From assembly GCF_018320785.1 (NCBI RefSeq), contig NC_054886.1:36013020-36077019 (forward strand): 64,000 nt of DNA, read 5' to 3'. The notes beneath the pieces were generated by a model. It did no database searches, had not been told where the DNA came from, and was given only the letters and a program-made list of their open reading frames with translations. This DNA is from Cheilinus undulatus (taxonomy: Eukaryota > Chordata > Actinopteri > Labriformes > Labridae). Made by a program: the position numbers and the translations under genes. Positions 61,501-64,000 of the stretch are shown here, piece by piece; within the stretch, counting starts at the first letter, position 1; each line of letters starts with the position of its first letter.

Positions 61501-62982
61501 GATCAGTCATTGATCTGTGATCAGTCATTGGTCTGTGATCAGTCATTGATCTGTGATCAGTTATTGATCTTTGATCAGTCATTGATCTGTGATCAGTTAT
61601 TGGTCTGTGATCAGTCATTGGTCTTTGATCAGTCATTGATCTGTGATCAGTTATTGGTCTGTGATCAGTCATTGGTCTTTGATCAGTCATTGATCTGTGA
61701 TCAGTTATTGGTCTGTGATCAGTCATTGGTCTGTGATCAGTCATTGATCTGTGATCAGTCATTGGTCTGTGATCAGTTATTGATCTGTGATCAGTCATTG
61801 GTCTGTGATCATTCATTGATCTGTGATCAGTCATTGGTCTGTGATCAGTCATTGATCTGTGATCAGTTATTGATCTTTGATCAGTCATTGATCTGTGATC
61901 AGTTATTGGTCTGTGATCAGTCATTGGTCTTTGATCAGTCATTGGTCTGTGATCAGTTATTGATCTGTGATCAGTTATTGATCTGTGATCAGTCATTGGT
62001 CTGTGATCAGTTATTGATCTGTGATCAGTTATTGATCTGTGATCAGTCATTGGTCTGTGATTGTCTGTTTTCAGGTCTCCAGAAGAGGCTTCAATAAGGA
62101 GTAAGATGCTCTACGCCAGCTCTAAATACGCCATCGAAAGGATTTTTAAAGGTGAGTCTACCTGTTGGATCATTCCTGTGGTTCTGGTTTATCTGAAGCT
62201 GTAGTTCCTCCTCCTGGTCCTGGACAGTCTGGTCCAGTTCTGGTGTTCCCCCTGTCCAGAGTTTGGAGAGGATCCAGAATAATGACCCTCACTGTCTAAA
62301 GGGTGGAGCTAGACTTACTGAAGTCCTTGATTGGTTCAAACCATCATAACCTTCCAAGCAGCAACAAAACCTGGACAACCACCAGAGTCCTGAACCGCAG
62401 TTCTGCTCCTCAGGTCACAGACCTGATTCTAGAGCTCTGGTCTGAACAGTCGCTGTTTGAAACCATCGATTAAACATTTAGACAGGATTTCTCTGTTGAT
62501 AGATTTTAGTTTAGCACATTTTTAACACTTTAAACCAAAGAAACTCTCAGATCTAAGGGACCAGTCTGGTCATGAAGGCTGCTGTTACTGAAACATTCAG
62601 ATAGAATAGCCAGGAAGCAGTGGAGTCACCCAGTTATACCTGTACCATTACCACAGCCGTGTGGCGTTCTGTGTGTGTGTGTGTGTGTGTGGGTGTGTAT
62701 GTGTGTGGCGTTCTCCCTGTGTGTGTGTGTGTGTGGCATTCTCCCTGTGTGTGTGTGGCGTTAACACTGTGTGTGTGGCGTTCCCTTTGTCCCTCCGTGG
62801 CGTTCTGTGTTCAACCATCATCGTATCTGACCCCTCCGTGACCTCTCCTCTCTCTCCTCCCTTTCTCCCCAGGTGTCAAATACGAGTGGCTGGTGACAGA
62901 GCTGGAAAAACTCCAGGACCGCAGGATGCTGGCGCAGATTCTGGGCAATGACGTGGTGTCTCTGGAGGGCAAGCCGCTGTGA
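52514..62982 (+). CDS. Cofilin/ADF family actin-binding protein, four coding exons
   Basis: An actin-depolymerising protein that binds and severs ADP-actin filaments. Exons: 52514-52516 (ATG only), 61050-61324, 62075-62151, 62873-62982. Phases join cleanly to give 154 residues. An ATG-only first exon is a known trait of vertebrate cofilin genes. The start [11 protein letters not shown] keeps Ser3, the LIM-kinase site. [44 protein letters not shown] and the end VVSLEGKPL mark the ADF-homology fold and the actin-binding long helix. The protein is about 12 residues shorter than typical cofilin because the basic insert before KKAVLF (the usual KKRKK nuclear signal) is absent. It could be a destrin- or cofilin-like teleost paralogue, so I give no symbol. 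Intron 1 is 8.5 kb, mostly a tandem array. Confidence 0.93.
52664..60536. repeat. 29-bp minisatellite filling cofilin intron 1
   Basis: About 270 copies of a 29-bp unit (core CAAACTCTGGCTTTAGTTAC with TCTATAAAT). Early copies are mostly CTCTGGC; later copies often alternate CTCTGAC and CTCTGGT as a 58-bp dimer. Degenerate marker units reappear at long spacings. The unit has frequent stops, so it is non-coding. Confidence 0.97.
60537..61049. other. Unique end of cofilin intron 1
   Basis: Normal-complexity intron sequence leading to a CTGTGTTGTCTGCAG acceptor. No element was recognised. Confidence 0.6.
61050..61324 (+). CDS. Cofilin exon 2
   Basis: 275 bp after a TCTGCAG acceptor, ending ATC TTC TG before GTACGC. 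It encodes residues 2-92 plus part of Trp93, from [14 protein letters not shown] to QDLVFIF. The stretch [12 protein letters not shown] shows the shortened loop lacking the basic insert. Reading past the donor would give a false tail. Confidence 0.95.
61469..62062. repeat. 18-bp minisatellite in cofilin intron 2
   Basis: About 33 copies of CATTGGTCTGTGATCAGT. Variants are CATTGATCTG, TTATTG and CTTTGATC. Each unit contains the palindrome TGATCA. As 18 is divisible by 3, both strands show open frames of six-residue repeats by chance. The array ends about 12 bp before the exon 3 acceptor region. Confidence 0.96.
62075..62151 (+). CDS. Cofilin exon 3
   Basis: After TGTTTTCAG; completes Trp and encodes [20 protein letters not shown] then ERIFK, part of the actin-binding long helix. 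It ends AAA G before GTGAGT. Confidence 0.96.
62152..62872. other. Cofilin intron 3 with GT microsatellite
   Basis: Ordinary intron sequence with a GT/GTGTGGCGTTC-type repeat at 62660-62790. The acceptor is CTTTCTCCCCAG. Confidence 0.9.
62873..62982 (+). CDS. Cofilin exon 4
   Basis: Encodes [20 protein letters not shown] and then [16 protein letters not shown] with TGA at 62980-62982. The C-terminal SLEGKPL is the family signature. Confidence 0.97.
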
Positions 62983-63620
62983 TGTCACGGCGGCGAGCCG
63001 AGCAGTGCCAAGCCAACTGCTGTGCCATCCGGACCGAAGCACCCGACCCCACCTGAACACCGCCGCTTCACTCAGCAGCTTGCTCTGTCTGTATCCACGT
63101 CCTGAAGGAGTTAGCCTCTTTAGGTCCCTTTGTTTCTTTGTTTTCTTCTTCTTTCTTTTTTCCAAATGAAGTAGATCTCTTTAACATAACGATATGCAAA
63201 CACCTCCCACTTTGTTGCCACATGACTTCTCTTCAGCTGGCACACTACCAAACCAGGCAGATGTATGTTAGACTATGCATAGAGAGGAAGAGGAAGAGGA
63301 GAGGAAGAGGAGTTTAACAGACACTTTTTGTTCAACACTACAGCCAACGTTTGTTTACCTCCACCTCATTCCTGTCGGACTCACCTCATTCTAGCTGTTT
63401 GGTCGTCGCCTTACTTTCAGTTCGAATGTAACCGTCACACCACCTAGTTAGAATGCACTTTTATTTTGTAAAGAAACACAACAGGAAGCAGATTAGCTCC
63501 GCCCTCTCAGTGAGAGACGGCCCCACCACCAACAAGAACAAGAGCAGACGACATCTGGAGCCTTAAAGTGGAACGTTGTTTCTGAGATCACACTTTGCAA
63601 TAAAAGCTTGTGGCAGATCT
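62983..63620 (+). other. Cofilin 3' UTR
   Basis: Non-coding sequence after the stop, with a CT/T-rich stretch (63115-63165) and a GAGGAAGAG repeat near 63280. It is taken to end just after the AATAAA at 63599-63604. Confidence 0.65.
63599..63604 (+). terminator. Cofilin polyadenylation signal
   Basis: AATAAA 617 bp after the stop codon, the first canonical signal downstream. A second AATAAA occurs at about 63929. Confidence 0.7.
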
Positions 63621-64000
63621 GACGCCTCCCGCCTCTTCCTTCAACCCACCAATCACAGTGCACCACACTCACACACACATCAGCAGGGCCCCAGGACCGG
63701 TTTCCTCCAGGCAGGCCGGCTCACTTTGGTTCAGATCAGTACGCAGATCAGAGTTAGGTCTGCACTGCCCCCCCCTCTGTTAGGGTACCAAGGCCGACCA
63801 TGAGGGGGGGTAACGGCGCTCTCTGGGGCTCGCCGAGGTCAGCAGAACCATGGTCCAGTTAAAGTTCAACTGTGATCAACATCTTTGATTTTGACCTGAT
63901 AATAACCGCTCTGGTCAGAGAAACAACAATAAAATATTTATTTATGCTGCATGGACGAGTTTGAAACGGCAACAACAGGTAAAAGTTACAAAAAAAGAAT
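63621..64000. other. Downstream sequence, probable start of another repeat
   Basis: CCATGAGGGGGG (about 63799) and AATAACCGCTCTGGTCAGAG (about 63901) resemble 32197-32330 inside a hAT-type element, so a further copy probably runs off the window edge. No gene is seen. Confidence 0.45.

Noticed and set aside
61399-62097. Open frames on both strands with CDQSL/TDHRS repeats
   Set aside because: 18-bp tandem array inside cofilin intron 2, not a gene.

Overview
This window looks like nuclear DNA from a ray-finned (teleost) fish. The evidence is split genes with GT-AG introns, a vertebrate-type srrt (ARS2) gene, a four-exon cofilin/ADF gene, C2H2 zinc-finger genes, fish-type Tc1, hAT and L1 transposons, and very heavy minisatellite content. 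Species cannot be read from the sequence. There is no operon, phage or CRISPR logic here.

Layout. 1-4624: two satellite blocks, a 35/38-bp repeat then degenerate (AACCT)n/(AACTA)n. 4625-7781: low-copy DNA with a dead zinc-finger gene (exons 5783-5856 and 6349-7661). 7782-8592: a hAT-type element with a second hAT-type element nested in it. 8620-23800: srrt on the minus strand, with 20 coding exons plus a non-coding first exon. The joined CDS is 2586 bp (861 codons plus stop) and I could keep it in frame through every splice junction. Its introns hold hAT-type elements and minisatellites. 23893-27820: an 84-bp array (about 47 copies) starting about 100 bp from the srrt first exon. 27825-29040: Tc1 transposase remnant and simple repeats.

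29094-34147 and 38925-42981: two tandem zinc-finger genes on the plus strand. Each has a 15-codon first exon followed by one exon carrying all the fingers. Between and inside them lie hAT-type and piggyBac-like elements and 28-bp and 40-bp arrays. 43500-44930: hAT-type end and a Tc1 remnant whose transposase coding end has expanded into a 31-bp array. 45356-50442: a near full-length but broken L1 (minus strand) with a 17-bp target-site duplication. 52514-62982: a cofilin/ADF gene (plus strand) whose first coding exon is only the ATG. Its 8.5-kb first intron is almost entirely a 29-bp array; intron 2 holds an 18-bp array.

The genes are not a functional unit: srrt acts in nuclear cap-binding-complex RNA metabolism, the zinc-finger proteins are probable DNA binders, and cofilin acts on actin. 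What ties the window together is repeat biology. About a third of it is tandem array, most long arrays show higher-order duplication, and many low-complexity stretches are the interiors of non-autonomous hAT-type elements inserted at sites with a central TA. I found no convincing new gene system. The best leads are the matched zinc-finger gene pair, the hAT/minisatellite association, the cofilin lacking its usual basic insert, and the array abutting the srrt promoter.
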